In this document: in pieces, positions 26,037 through 35,275 of the stretch
Position numbering within the stretch: the first letter of the stretch is position 1
How the letters are laid out: each line of letters begins with the position of its first letter
NCBI GenBank assembly: GCA_963717215.1
Contig: CAVQVS010000004.1
Coordinates: 248,001 to 312,000 of the forward strand
Source: Roseiarcus sp963717215
GTDB taxonomy: Bacteria > Pseudomonadota > Alphaproteobacteria > Rhizobiales > Beijerinckiaceae
DNA: 64,000 bases
Direction: 5' to 3'
Program-made: the position numbers and the translations under genes
Notes under the pieces: generated by a model
Databases searched by the model: none
What the model saw: only the letters and a program-made list of their open reading frames with translations
What the model was told of the DNA's origin: nothing

Positions 26037-28599
26037 ATGAATCGCTCGCCAGCGCGGGGCGACGCCTCGCGGCTCATCGCCGTTCTGGGCCCGACGAACA
26101 CGGGCAAGACTCATTTGGCGGTCGAGCGCATGCTGGGACATGCCTCGGGCATGATCGGCCTGCCGCTGAGGCTCCTCGCGCGCGAGATCTACGACCGGGT
26201 GGTCAAGGCGCGCGGCGCGGCGGAAGTCGCGTTGATCACTGGCGAAGAAAAGATCGTTCCGCTCAGGGCGCGTTACTTCGTCTGCACGGTCGAAGCGATG
26301 CCGCTCGACCGCAAGGTCGAATTTCTCGCCGTCGACGAGATCCAGCTGTGCGCCGATCCTGAGCGCGGGCACCTGTTCACGCATCGGCTCCTGCATGCGC
26401 GCGGGACGTCGGAGACAATGCTGATGGGCGCGGCGACCGTCGCCTCGCTCATTCGCCACCTTTGTCCCGACGCCGAGATCCAATTCCGCGAGCGACTGTC
26501 CGAGCTCACCTATGCAGGTCCCAAGAAGCTGACCCGCCTGCCTCCGCGCAGCGCGATCGTCGCGTTCTCCACCGACGCGGTCTACGCCATTGCCGAGCTC
26601 ATCCGGCGCCAGCGCGGGGGAGCCGCCGTCGTCATGGGCTCGCTCAGTCCGCGCACCCGCAACGCCCAGGTCAGTCTGTTCCAGTCCGGCGAAGTCGATT
26701 TCCTGGTCGCGACCGACGCGATCGGGATGGGGCTGAACATGGACGTCGATCACGTCGCCTTCGCCGGATTGCGCAAATTCGACGGGCGTCGGCTGCGCGG
26801 GCTCCATTCGCAGGAGATCGCCCAGATCGCGGGGCGCGCCGGCCGGTTTCGCAAGGATGGCGCGTTCGGCGTCACGGGCGATGCGCCTGATCTCGACCCG
26901 GACATTGTCGCGGCGGTCGAAGGCCATGTCTTCCCATCAGTCGTGGCGGCTGAATGGCGCAATCATCGGCTTGATTTCCAGTCGCTTCAGGGTCTCATCC
27001 GCTCACTAGCCGCATTGCCGCCCGCGTCGGGACTGCGGCTTTCGGCCGAAGCCCAAGATGAAACGACGCTGCGCCAGCTGTCGACCGATGAAATGATCGC
27101 CCGGCGCACGCGCGATCGATCCAACCTGATGCGGCTCTGGGAGGTCTGCCAGATCCCTGACTTTCGCAAGGCGACGCAGGACGAGCACACGCGCCTCATC
27201 GGGACCATGTTCGAGCACCTGACCCAAGGCGACCGGCGGATGCCGGAAGACTGGATGCAGGGGCAGCTCGCGAGCCTCGATCGGACCGACGGCGATATCG
27301 ATGCTTTGTCGTCCCGGCTCGCCCGGGTGCGGACTCTTGGCCTATGTCGCCAATCGCTCGGACTGGCTCGCCGATCCGCAAACCTGGCAGGGCAGGGCGC
27401 GTGATCTTGAGGACAGGCTCTCCGATACGCTCCATCAATCGCTGATGCAGCGCTTCGTCGACCGGCGCACGAGCGCCCTTCTGCGCAGCTTGAATCAACG
27501 CGCGGGCCCAATTCTTGGCGGCATCGACGGCGACGGGGCGGTGACGGTGGAGGGCCACTTGGTTGGCCGGCTCGCCGGGTTTCATTTCGAGGCGGAGCGC
27601 GGCGCGACAGCGCTCGAGAATCGGGCCCTCCGGGGCGCGGTCGAGCGGGTCGTCGCTCCCGAGGTCGCGCGCCGGCTTGGCCTGCTGGCGAGCGAGGGCG
27701 ACGAGGCCTTCGGGCTTGCGCCCGGCGGCGTCGTCAACTGGCGGGGCGAAGCGGCGGGCGAAATCATCGCGGGCGAACCGTTCGCGCCGCGCGTACGACT
27801 CATCGGCGAGTTTGGCGCCGAGCCGCAGCGCGAGCGCGCTGCGCGGCGCCTCGAAGCTTTCGTGGCCGCCGAGGCGAGTCGGCGTCTTTATGCGCTGAAG
27901 CACCTCAAGGAGGCGATCGAGGACGGTCGGCTCAGGGGCCTGGCGCGTGGTCTCGCGTACCAGCTCGTCGAGCAGTTCGGGGTCCTGGATCGTCGCGCGG
28001 CCGATACGCGCATTAGACTGCTCAGCCGCAACGAGCGCCGGACCCTCAAGGCGCTCGGGGTGCGCTTCGGCGCCTTCAGCCTTTACCTGCCGTCGCTTCT
28101 CGAGCCACAAGCGCAAGTGCTCGCGTTTGCTTACGCCGAACTTGCGAGCGCCGGCTGGCGGCCGGACCCACGCGCTCTTAGTCCGCTGCCGCGTCCAGCG
28201 CCGCGTCCGCAGGCGCTGGCCCTGCGCGGCTTGCGCGCGGTGGGGCAGTTCGCCGCGCCGATCGCGGAGCTCGAGCGGCTTGACGCCCTCGCGCGCGCCG
28301 CGTGGCCCGAGGGCGCGGGCGCAATCGACGTCACCGATGCGCTGCTTGCGGATCTGAGCTGGCGGCGCGACGACGCGCATCACATCCTGCGCGCGCTTGG
28401 GTTTGCGCGGGTACGGGAGAGCGAAGGCGCCGACCGCCCTGTGTTTCGCCGCCGGGCGACGTCTGAACAATTGACGCTCAAAGCGGGACCCGCCGCAACG
28501 CCGTTCGCTGCGCTTGCCGCCCTCACGAAGCCGGCGGAGCGTCGGAAGCGCCGCCGCAAACGCAACCGCGCCCAGATCGTCGGACGCGCAGCCTCGTGA
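26037..28599 (+). pseudogene. Suv3-like DEAD/DEAH helicase, one frameshift as sequenced
   Basis: This is a large helicase of the alphaproteobacterial group related to mitochondrial Suv3, thought to act on RNA. Motif I is VLGPTNTGKTHLAVERM; motif II is LAVDEIQLCAD; the second RecA domain has FLVATDAIGMGLNMDVDHVAF and QIAGRAGRFRKDG. The frame changes near 27340: conserved sequence passes from RLARVRTL to AYVANRSDWLADP with one extra G. Correction gives about 853 residues, ending in a basic KRRRKRNR tail. The first frame alone stops at 27404. The downstream S4 gene overlaps by four bases. Confidence 0.82.
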
Positions 28600-28937
28600 C
28601 AGAAGACGCGTGCCGGATCGACGTCTGGCTCTGGCGCGCCCGCTTCTTCAAGACGAGAAGCCTGGCTGCGCGCGTCGTCGAGGAAGGCGGCATGCGCTTG
28701 GTGCGCGGCCAGACGCGCGCTCCGATCGACAAGCCGAGTCGCCCCGTCCGCCCCGGCGACGTACTGACCTTTGCGCAAGGGTCGAGATGGGTCGCGGTCA
28801 AGGTTGAAGCGCTGGGCGAGCGGCGCGGCCCTGCGCCGGAGGCGCGCGCGCTCTATAGTGCGCTCGCAGGCGCGACAGGCGCAGACGTCGCGCCAAAGAT
28901 CGTCGAAGGCGGTGACTTTAACCACACGCGTGACTAG
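28596..28937 (+). CDS. S4-domain RNA-binding protein, HslR/Hsp15-like
   Basis: This 113-residue protein has an S4 RNA-binding domain (RIDVWLWRARFFKTRSLAARVVEEGGMRLV, then RPVRPGDVLTFAQG). Hsp15 binds stalled 50S subunits with nascent chains. The GTG start at 28596 overlaps the helicase stop (GTGA), suggesting coupled translation and a shared RNA-related role. The C-terminal tail is short and not conserved. Confidence 0.83.
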   Translation: MTEDACRIDVWLWRARFFKTRSLAARVVEEGGMRLVRGQTRAPIDKPSRPVRPGDVLTFAQGSRWVAVKVEALGERRGPAPEARALYSALAGATGADVAPKIVEGGDFNHTRD

Positions 28938-28966
28938 ACTAAAACACTCTGCCGACGAGGGTTGTC

Positions 28967-29470
28967 ATGAAACGCGCTCTCCTTGCGACGCTGGCCTTGG
29001 CCGTTCTCTCCGCTTCCGCCTTCGCACAGACCGATCAGCCGCCCCCGGTACAGAGCGACCAGAAGGCCGCCGCGCAGAGCGATCAGCCGCTCACGCATGA
29101 CGAGAAAGTCCAGCATTGGGCGGAGGCGGCGCTCGATGCCCAGCTCAAGACCATGAAGGCCGGTCTCGGGCTGAAGCCAGACCAGGAAGCGGACTGGGCT
29201 TCATTCGAAGCTGTGGTCAGGGACGGCGGCAAAGCGCGCGTGCTCGCCCTGCAAAAGGAGCAGAGCAGCAACTTGTCGCCGATGGATCGCAACCTGGCGA
29301 AGGCGGACCGCATTGGGCAGAGCCAGGCAAGTCTTGCAAAGATCGTCGAAGCGGCCAGGCCTTTGTACGCAAGCCTCGATAACGTGCATAAACAGAAATT
29401 CATTACCCTTGGACGAACACTCGTGCCCGAACGCGGGCAATTCGTGAAGGCTATGAGGCATCTTCGTTGA
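28967..29470 (+). CDS. Periplasmic Spy/CpxP-like (LTXXQ) protein
   Basis: This is a 167-residue secreted protein. A signal peptide with the cleavage-like end SASAFA is followed by a Gln- and Pro-rich spacer and an alpha-helical region with LKTMKAGLGLKPDQEADW, which resembles the LTxxQ motif of Spy-like chaperones. It is a likely periplasmic stress or chaperone protein. ATG 28967 is preceded by GAGGGTTG. There are no related neighbours. Confidence 0.7.
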   Translation: MKRALLATLALAVLSASAFAQTDQPPPVQSDQKAAAQSDQPLTHDEKVQHWAEAALDAQLKTMKAGLGLKPDQEADWASFEAVVRDGGKARVLALQKEQSSNLSPMDRNLAKADRIGQSQASLAKIVEAARPLYASLDNVHKQKFITLGRTLVPERGQFVKAMRHLR

Positions 29471-29625
29471 GAGATGCCTGGCCGCGCGCGCGGTTCCAGG
29501 ATCGACGCCACGACGATCCGTGATCGGCGCGCGCCGCGCATGAAAGATCTGAACACGCTGATGTTGGATTGACGATCGGTGGCGCGAGCCACCTCATTCG
29601 TCACCAGACCCGAAGGAAAAGTCGT

Positions 29626-30537
29626 ATGCGCATCATCGCCTCTGGCCTTCGCTTTCCCGAGGGACCGGTCTGGACGTCCGACGGGTCGGTGCTTCTTGTC
29701 GAAATCGAGCGCAAGACTCTCACGCGTGTCCGCCCCGACGGGCGTGTCGAATTGGTCGCCCAGATGGACGGCGGTCCGAATGGCGCGGCGGTCGGTCCCG
29801 ATGGCAAAATATACATCACCAACAACGGCGGCTTCAGCTGGATTCGTGAAGGCGATACTTTGCGCCCGAGTGTGCAGCCGCCTGACTATCAAGGTGGTTC
29901 GATTGATGTCGTCGACCCGAAGACAGGCAAGGTCGAGCGGCTCTACGATAGCTGCGACGGCCGACGACTCGTCGGTCCGAACGACCTCGTGTTCGACACG
30001 CATGGCGGCTTCTGGTTCTCGGACCTCGGCAAGCGCCGCGCGCGCGATCTGGATTTCGGCGGAGTTTACTACGCGAAAGCCGACGGAAGCGGCGTCCGCG
30101 AGGTGGTGAGCGGCATGATGACCGCCAATGGCCTAGGCCTCTCGCCGGATGGCAACATCCTCTACGTGGCCGAGACGCTGACCGGGCGTCTATGGGCCTT
30201 CGACATCATCGGTCCCGGCGAAGTGCGTAAGGCGGCGTGGCCCTCGCTTTATGGCGGCTGGCTCGTCGCTGGGCTGCCTGGAGAAACGCGGCTCGACAGC
30301 CTTGCCGTCTCAGCATCCGGCAACATTTGCGTGGCCGGGCTAACCGCCTGCGCTGTTGTCGAGATTTCCCCTGACGGCGCCCGCATCCGCCACCATACGG
30401 CGCCTGATCTCATGGTCACCAACATTTGCTTCGGCGGCCCGGAGCTTCGGCAGGCCTACATCACCTTGTCCTACCAGGGCCAGCTGGCTGTCGCTGACTG
30501 GTACGAGCCGGGTCTTCGGCTCGCCTACGAGATCTGA
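29626..30537 (+). CDS. SMP-30/gluconolactonase/LRE family protein
   Basis: This 303-residue six-bladed propeller has the motifs GLRFPEGPVWTSDGSVLLVE (metal-binding Glu), GPNGAAVGPDGKIYITNNGG, VGPNDLVFDTHGGFWFSDLG and MTANGLGLSPDGNILYVAETL. It likely hydrolyses a lactone of a sugar or related compound. The start is ATG 29626, after a GAAGGAAAA ribosome site, because MRIIASGLRFPEGP matches the family. It is not closely similar to the SMP-30 at 24.9 kb. Confidence 0.85.
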   Translation: MRIIASGLRFPEGPVWTSDGSVLLVEIERKTLTRVRPDGRVELVAQMDGGPNGAAVGPDGKIYITNNGGFSWIREGDTLRPSVQPPDYQGGSIDVVDPKTGKVERLYDSCDGRRLVGPNDLVFDTHGGFWFSDLGKRRARDLDFGGVYYAKADGSGVREVVSGMMTANGLGLSPDGNILYVAETLTGRLWAFDIIGPGEVRKAAWPSLYGGWLVAGLPGETRLDSLAVSASGNICVAGLTACAVVEISPDGARIRHHTAPDLMVTNICFGGPELRQAYITLSYQGQLAVADWYEPGLRLAYEI

Positions 30538-30549
30538 CAGTCTCGGTGA

Positions 30550-30626
30550 TGGCGCGCCCGGACGGGTTCGAACCGCCAACCCTCGGTTTCGAAGACCGAT
30601 ACTCTATCCAGTTGAGCTACGGGCGC
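30550..30626 (-). tRNA. tRNA-Arg (TCG anticodon)
   Basis: The minus strand folds as a cloverleaf. The acceptor pairs GCGCCCG with CGGGCGC; the D arm is GCTC-AACTGGATA-GAGT; the anticodon stem is TCGGT/ACCGA with loop CTTCGAA, giving anticodon TCG (codon CGA); the T arm contains GGTTCGAACC. The terminal CCA is encoded (30552-30550). Confidence 0.95.
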
Positions 30627-30674
30627 TTAGAGCGCGCCCGCCATAGCACGAAGCCGCAGCGCGTTGGAAGCCGA

Positions 30675-31007
30675 TCAGGCCGGAGCTTTTTTGCCCGGGC
30701 CGCGAAAATGGACCTTTGTCTTGCCCGCTCGGTCCATTTCCTCAGGCGTCAACAGCACGATTGTCCTGCTCGCGATCAATCCGCTCTCGTTGACGGCGAG
30801 AGAAAGAGCCGCGGCGCTCACATTGTCCGGCAGGTCGACGATAACGAAACAATCAACTTCGCCGAGCGCGAAATACATCAATTCCAGGTTGCCGCCGATC
30901 TCGTCGAGGTGCTTCTTGACCGCGTCCCGGCGACTTGTGCCGCCTTCCTTTGCAAGACCTATGGCGCCTTCCGGACTGTAGCGCGCTTCGAACAGATATT
31001 TAGGCAT
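30675..31007 (-). CDS. GYD domain protein
   Basis: This 110-residue ferredoxin-fold protein of the GYD family has MPKYLFEARYSPEGAIGLAKEGGTSRRDAV and GEVDCFVIVDLPDNVSAAAL. The family is widespread and its function unknown. The open frame starts at 31238, but ATG at 31007 follows a GGGAGGA ribosome site and gives the standard length. It is in the same direction as tam, 62 bases downstream of it. Confidence 0.82.
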   Translation of the reverse strand: MPKYLFEARYSPEGAIGLAKEGGTSRRDAVKKHLDEIGGNLELMYFALGEVDCFVIVDLPDNVSAAALSLAVNESGLIASRTIVLLTPEEMDRAGKTKVHFRGPGKKAPA

Positions 31008-31069
31008 AGCGTCCTCCCTTCGAGGCGCCTCCACGCTATCTTCCCCAGGAGCCACGCGCAAATTAAGGT

Positions 31070-31837
31070 TCAGCGCGCCGCGACAATGAACAGCCGGGGA
31101 AACGGCAGAAGGACGGTGCCGTCCGCCTCGGCGGGATAGGCCTCGGCGATCGCCTCCTCGTAGTGCGCAAGAAAAGCTTCCCGCTCGCTGGCCTCGAGAG
31201 GATCGAGGAACGGGCGAAGCCCGGTTCCCTTCAGCCATTCGACAATCGCTCGCGCGCCAGCGAGCGGATGAAAGTAAGTCGTGCGCCAGAGGTCGACATG
31301 GCGCGCATGGGGCCGAGCCGAGCGGAAATACCAGTCCGCAAGATGCCGCTCGGTGCGGGCGCCCGCGGCGTTCTTAAGCTTCGCTGCCCAAGGGCCGTTG
31401 CTTGCGACCTTGCCCATCAGCTGATGCGAGGGCTCATCCAGATTGTCGGGCATTTGCACCGCCAGCGCTCCTCCCGGGCCCAATTGCGCCATCAGCGCCG
31501 GGAACAGCGTCTCGTGGTCCGGAATCCATTGCAGGACGGCGTTGGCGAGGATCACGTCGAGCGGCGCCTTCGGGCGCCATTCCCGAATGTCGGCGACTTC
31601 GAAGGCTATGTCGGGAAGCCGCTTGCGCGCGGCCTCGATCATGTCCGGGGAAGAATCGAGGCCGACAATGCGCGCTTCAGGGTACCGCTCGCGCAAGACT
31701 TCGGTCGAATTGCCAGGGCCGCAGCCAATGTCTGCAGCGTGGGTGATCTCGGCCTTCGGGATCCGCGCCGCGAGATCACGGACCGGCCGAGTGCGCTCCT
31801 GTTCGAATTTGACATACTGGGCGGCGGACCACGTCAT
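31070..31837 (-). CDS. tam: Trans-aconitate 2-methyltransferase
   Basis: This 255-residue SAM-dependent methyltransferase has motif I AADIGCGPGNSTEVL, motif II GLDSSPDMIEAAR, and the family segment DVILANAVLQWIPDHETLFP. MTWSAAQYVKFEQERTRPVRDL matches the Tam N-terminus. Tam methylates trans-aconitate, an inhibitor of aconitase. It is divergent from the NnrU-like gene. Confidence 0.88.
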   Translation of the reverse strand: MTWSAAQYVKFEQERTRPVRDLAARIPKAEITHAADIGCGPGNSTEVLRERYPEARIVGLDSSPDMIEAARKRLPDIAFEVADIREWRPKAPLDVILANAVLQWIPDHETLFPALMAQLGPGGALAVQMPDNLDEPSHQLMGKVASNGPWAAKLKNAAGARTERHLADWYFRSARPHARHVDLWRTTYFHPLAGARAIVEWLKGTGLRPFLDPLEASEREAFLAHYEEAIAEAYPAEADGTVLLPFPRLFIVAAR

Positions 31838-31979
31838 TGCGGGCGATTCCTTAGGGGCGGGGCGCTTTCATGCGACCCGATCCCTGATGGCGCAAGGATG
31901 CGGAGGCCTTGCCTTCGTCGTCAATGGGCGCCTAACCTTCGTGCTTAGCCAACGACTCCGGCCTCAAGGCGAAACTGCC

Positions 31980-32561
31980 ATGGCGATTCTGCTCCTCGGC
32001 CTTGTCATCTTTCTGGGCCTCCACTCGACGCGCATCGTCTCTGAGAGCGGTCGCGCGAGGGCGATCGCGCGGTTCGGCGAGGGCCCGTGGAAAGGCGTCT
32101 ACTCCGCTCTTTCAGTGATCGGCTTCGTGCTGATCGTCTGGGGATTCGCGCGAGCACGCTACGACGCGCCTCAGGTTTGGACGCCCCCGGCAGGGGCGCG
32201 GCACATCACGATGCTTCTGATGCTGATTGCGCTCATTCTGCTGGCGAGCTTTGGGTTCAAGCGAAGCCACATTGCAGTCATCACCCATCATCCGATGCTG
32301 TGGGCGGTTCTGTTGTGGAGCGTGGGCCATCTGTTCGCTAACGGATCGGCTGCGGACCTCGTGCTGTTCGGCGCCTTCCTCGTCTGGTCGGTTGCGGATC
32401 TCGCCAGCTCCTACGCGCGCGACCGCCGGGACGGACTCGTCTATCCGGCGCCTGAGCTCCGCGCCACCGTAGGCGCCGTCGTCGTCGGGCTGGTCGTCTA
32501 TGCCCTGCTGATCGGCGGCCTGCATCTCTGGCTGTTTGGCGTCTCGCCACTCCGGATGTGA
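31980..32561 (+). CDS. NnrU family membrane protein
   Basis: This 193-residue integral membrane protein has about five or six hydrophobic helices, from AILLLGLVIFLGLHSTRI at the start to LVVYALLIGGLHLWLFG at the end. HSTRI, RSHIAVITHHPMLWAVLLW and GHLFANGSAADLVLFG are marks of NnrU, first linked to nitric oxide reductase expression but common in non-denitrifiers. ATG 31980 is chosen; upstream frame is a shadow of tam's promoter side. No denitrification gene is near. Confidence 0.83.
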   Translation: MAILLLGLVIFLGLHSTRIVSESGRARAIARFGEGPWKGVYSALSVIGFVLIVWGFARARYDAPQVWTPPAGARHITMLLMLIALILLASFGFKRSHIAVITHHPMLWAVLLWSVGHLFANGSAADLVLFGAFLVWSVADLASSYARDRRDGLVYPAPELRATVGAVVVGLVVYALLIGGLHLWLFGVSPLRM

Positions 32562-32700
32562 GGCGCAATCCACACGGCGCACTCAGGCCCCGTCGCCCGC
32601 TCGAGCGAAACATTGAATTCGCTCCGCGATTGGGTTCATAATGACGTGACAGCGCCGGCGCGACGAATTTGAACATGCGCCAGGGAGGCAAACGAGATCG

Positions 32701-34533
32701 ATGGCCGATAAATCCAAGACCAATTCAAATGGCGGCTCCAAGAGCGACCCCAAGCGCGCGTTGCGATCCAGGCAATGGTTCGATAATCCCGACAACCCGG
32801 GGATGACGGCCCTTTACCTCGAGCGTTATCTGAATTTCGGCCTGACGCCCGGCGAGTTGCGCTCCGGCAAGCCAATCATCGGCATAGCGCAGACCGGCTC
32901 TGACCTCTCTCCCTGCAATCGCCATCACATTGAACTCGCGAAGCGCACGCGCGACGGGATCACCGCTGCCGGCGGGCTTGCGTTCGAGTTTCCGGTGCAT
33001 CCGATTCAGGAAACCGGCAAGCGCCCGACCGCGGCCCTCGACCGTAATCTCGCCTATCTCGGCCTCGTTGAAATCCTGATGGGCTATTTCATTGATGGCG
33101 TCGTGCTCACGACCGGATGCGACAAGACGACGCCGGCCTGCATCATGGCCGCCGCGACGGTGAACATCCCGGCCATCGTCCTCTCAGGCGGCCCGATGCT
33201 CAACGGCTGGCACCACGGTCAGCGCAGCGGCTCGGGCACCGTCGTGTGGCAGGCGCGCGCCGACCTTGCCGAAGGCAAGATCGACTATGAAGAATTCATG
33301 GAGATCGTCACTTCCTCGGCGCCTTCAGTCGGCCATTGCAACACGATGGGCACGGCCTCGACCATGAACTCGCTCGCGGAGGCGCTCGGCATGAGCCTGC
33401 CCGGCTGCGCAGCAATCCCTGCGCCTCACCGTGAGCGCGGCCAGATCGCTTATCGAACCGGCCAGCGGATCGTCGAAATGGTTTGGGAGGACCTGAAGCC
33501 TTCGGACATCCTGACGCGCGAGGCGTTCGAGAACACGATCGTCGTCAACAGCGCCATTGGCGGTTCAACCAATGCGCCGATCCATATCAACGCGATCGCC
33601 CGCCACATCGGCGTGCCGCTGTCGATCCAGGACTGGGAGACGATCGGGCACAAGGTGCCCCTCCTCGTCAACATGCAGCCCGCCGGCAAATATCTCGGCG
33701 AGGAATATCACCGCGCCGGCGGCGTTCCTGCGGTCGTCAACGAATTGATGAAGCGCAAGCTGATTCATGAGGGGGCGCTGACCGTCAACGGCAAGACGAT
33801 GGGCGAAAACTGCGCCAAGATCCATTCGGACGATCACGACGTCATCATGCCCATCGACAAGCCGTTGAAGGAGGACGCCGGCTTCGTCGTCCTGAGCGGC
33901 AATCTGTTCAACGACGCGATCATGAAGACGAGCGTGATCGACGCGGAGTTCCGCGCCCGCTTCCTCTCCAACCCGAAGGACCTCGACGCGTTCGAGGGCC
34001 GGGCGATCGTGTTCGAAGGACCCGAGGATTATCACCACCGCATCGACGACCCGAAACTCAAGATCGACGAGCACAGCATTCTGTTCATTCGCGGCACCGG
34101 GCCAATCGGCTATCCGGGCGGCGCGGAGGTGGTCAACATGCAGCCGCCGGCGGCGCTCCTCAAGAAAGGCGTGCACGCGCTGCCGTGCGTCGGCGACGGT
34201 CGGCAATCGGGCACCTCCGGCTCGCCCTCGATCCTGAACGCTTCGCCTGAGGCGGCGGCGGGAGGGGGATTGTCGCTGATCAAGACCGGCGACCGGGTGC
34301 GCATCGACCTCAAGAAGGGCACCGCCAACATCCTGATCTCGGACAAGGAGCTGAACGAGCGCCGCGCAACCCTCGCCCAGAACGGCGGGTTCCCTTATCC
34401 CAAGAGCCAGACGCCATGGCAGCAGATCCAGCGCGAGATGGTGGCGCAGTTCGACGAAGGCATGGTGCTCAAGCCCGCGGTTCAGTACCAGCGCCTGGCG
34501 CAGACGATGGGGGTCCCACGCGACAACCATTGA
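32701..34533 (+). CDS. IlvD/Edd family dehydratase, probable sugar-acid dehydratase
   Basis: This 610-residue Fe-S dehydratase resembles the L-arabinonate/D-xylonate/galactonate branch rather than IlvD. Cluster-linked Cys residues are in TTGCDKTTPAC and in SVGHCNTMGTASTMNSLAEALGMSLPG. The substrate loop VNSAIGGSTNAPIHI and the GDGRQSGTSGSPSILN stretch fit the family. A true IlvD is encoded at 45 kb. Together with nearby lactonases it could serve an oxidative sugar route, but the substrate cannot be read from sequence. ATG 32701 follows an AGGGAGG site. Confidence 0.87.
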   Translation: MADKSKTNSNGGSKSDPKRALRSRQWFDNPDNPGMTALYLERYLNFGLTPGELRSGKPIIGIAQTGSDLSPCNRHHIELAKRTRDGITAAGGLAFEFPVHPIQETGKRPTAALDRNLAYLGLVEILMGYFIDGVVLTTGCDKTTPACIMAAATVNIPAIVLSGGPMLNGWHHGQRSGSGTVVWQARADLAEGKIDYEEFMEIVTSSAPSVGHCNTMGTASTMNSLAEALGMSLPGCAAIPAPHRERGQIAYRTGQRIVEMVWEDLKPSDILTREAFENTIVVNSAIGGSTNAPIHINAIARHIGVPLSIQDWETIGHKVPLLVNMQPAGKYLGEEYHRAGGVPAVVNELMKRKLIHEGALTVNGKTMGENCAKIHSDDHDVIMPIDKPLKEDAGFVVLSGNLFNDAIMKTSVIDAEFRARFLSNPKDLDAFEGRAIVFEGPEDYHHRIDDPKLKIDEHSILFIRGTGPIGYPGGAEVVNMQPPAALLKKGVHALPCVGDGRQSGTSGSPSILNASPEAAAGGGLSLIKTGDRVRIDLKKGTANILISDKELNERRATLAQNGGFPYPKSQTPWQQIQREMVAQFDEGMVLKPAVQYQRLAQTMGVPRDNH

Positions 34534-34547
34534 CGAGCCCGCGGCGT

Positions 34548-34581
34548 CCGTCTATACAATATTCGTTTATTGTATAGACGG
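34548..34581. promoter_or_regulatory. Perfect inverted repeat, likely VapBC operator
   Basis: CCGTCTATACAAT (34548-34560) and ATTGTATAGACGG (34569-34581) form a perfect 13-bp inverted repeat with an eight-base spacer, ending eight bases before the vapB start. VapB antitoxins bind such repeats to repress their own operon. The same bases include a TATACAAT element that could be a -10 box. Confidence 0.75.
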
Positions 34582-34589
34582 AATGCGTC

Positions 34590-34829
34590 ATGGGTATCAG
34601 CATCCGTGATCCCGAAGTTGGCGAACTCGCACGGGAACTCGCCAACTTGCGCGGGACCAACATGACTGAGGCGATCGCCCATGCGCTCCGCAGCGAACTG
34701 AAGCGGGAGCGCGACAAGCGGCCGCTGCGCGAGCGACTGGAGGAGCTCGCCCGCGAGACGAGGGCGATGGCCGGACCCAATCCGCGTGACGTGACAAAAG
34801 AAGAAATCGACGAGCTTTGGGGTCACTGA
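34590..34829 (+). CDS. vapB: Type II antitoxin VapB, Rv0623/PSK family
   Basis: This 79-residue antitoxin has an N-terminal DNA-binding part (MGISIRDPEVGELARELANLRGTNMTEAIAHALRSEL), typical of the transcription-factor-like PSK type. The charged C-terminal arm ends in TKEEIDELWGH and would block the toxin active site. It overlaps vapC by 13 bases, and a perfect inverted repeat sits just upstream. Confidence 0.87.
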   Translation: MGISIRDPEVGELARELANLRGTNMTEAIAHALRSELKRERDKRPLRERLEELARETRAMAGPNPRDVTKEEIDELWGH

Positions 34830-35227
34830 TCTTTATCGACACCTCTGTCTTCGTGGCGATCCTCGCTTTCGAAGCTGACCGGCGCGGCTTCGAGATCGAA
34901 ATTGAGACCGCGGAGCGATCTGTGACGTCGAGCATTGTTCGTCTGGAAACGGCGATGGTTTTGGCGTCGAGGCTCGATATTTCGCCGGCCGCCGCTCAGG
35001 GCCAGTTCGAGAAATTTCTTGGGAGTGCGAATGTTGAGGAGGTCGCAATCGATGCGGGGATCGCGCGCGCAGCCGTGGAATGCTTCGAGAATTTCGGCTG
35101 GGGCCGACATCCCGCGCGATTGAATTTCGCCGATTGCCTTTCGTATGCCGGCGCACGGGCGCTGGGCGCCAAGCTCCTGTTCAAAGGGGATGACTTTGCA
35201 AGGTCTGACGCCAACAGTTGGATTTGA
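34817..35227 (+). CDS. vapC: Type II toxin VapC, PIN-domain ribonuclease
   Basis: This 136-residue PIN nuclease likely cleaves tRNA or rRNA. The acidic metal-binding residues lie in FIDTSVFVAIL, in SSIVRLETAMVL and in LNFADCLSYAGARALGAKLLFKGDDFARSD. A TTG at 34817 is the first start in frame; the family start MIFIDTS would need the CTG at 34826, which overlaps the vapB stop. All catalytic positions are present, so the toxin looks intact. Confidence 0.86.
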   Translation: MGSLIFIDTSVFVAILAFEADRRGFEIEIETAERSVTSSIVRLETAMVLASRLDISPAAAQGQFEKFLGSANVEEVAIDAGIARAAVECFENFGWGRHPARLNFADCLSYAGARALGAKLLFKGDDFARSDANSWI

Positions 35228-35275
35228 AGGCAGCTCGGGCATTGGAGAGCCCAACTGGGACAAGAGGAGATGACC

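Noticed and set aside
25854..26927. Upstream extension of the SMP-30 frame to 26927
   Set aside because: The extension overlaps the helicase antisense, and ATG 25853 has a strong ribosome site and matches the family start.
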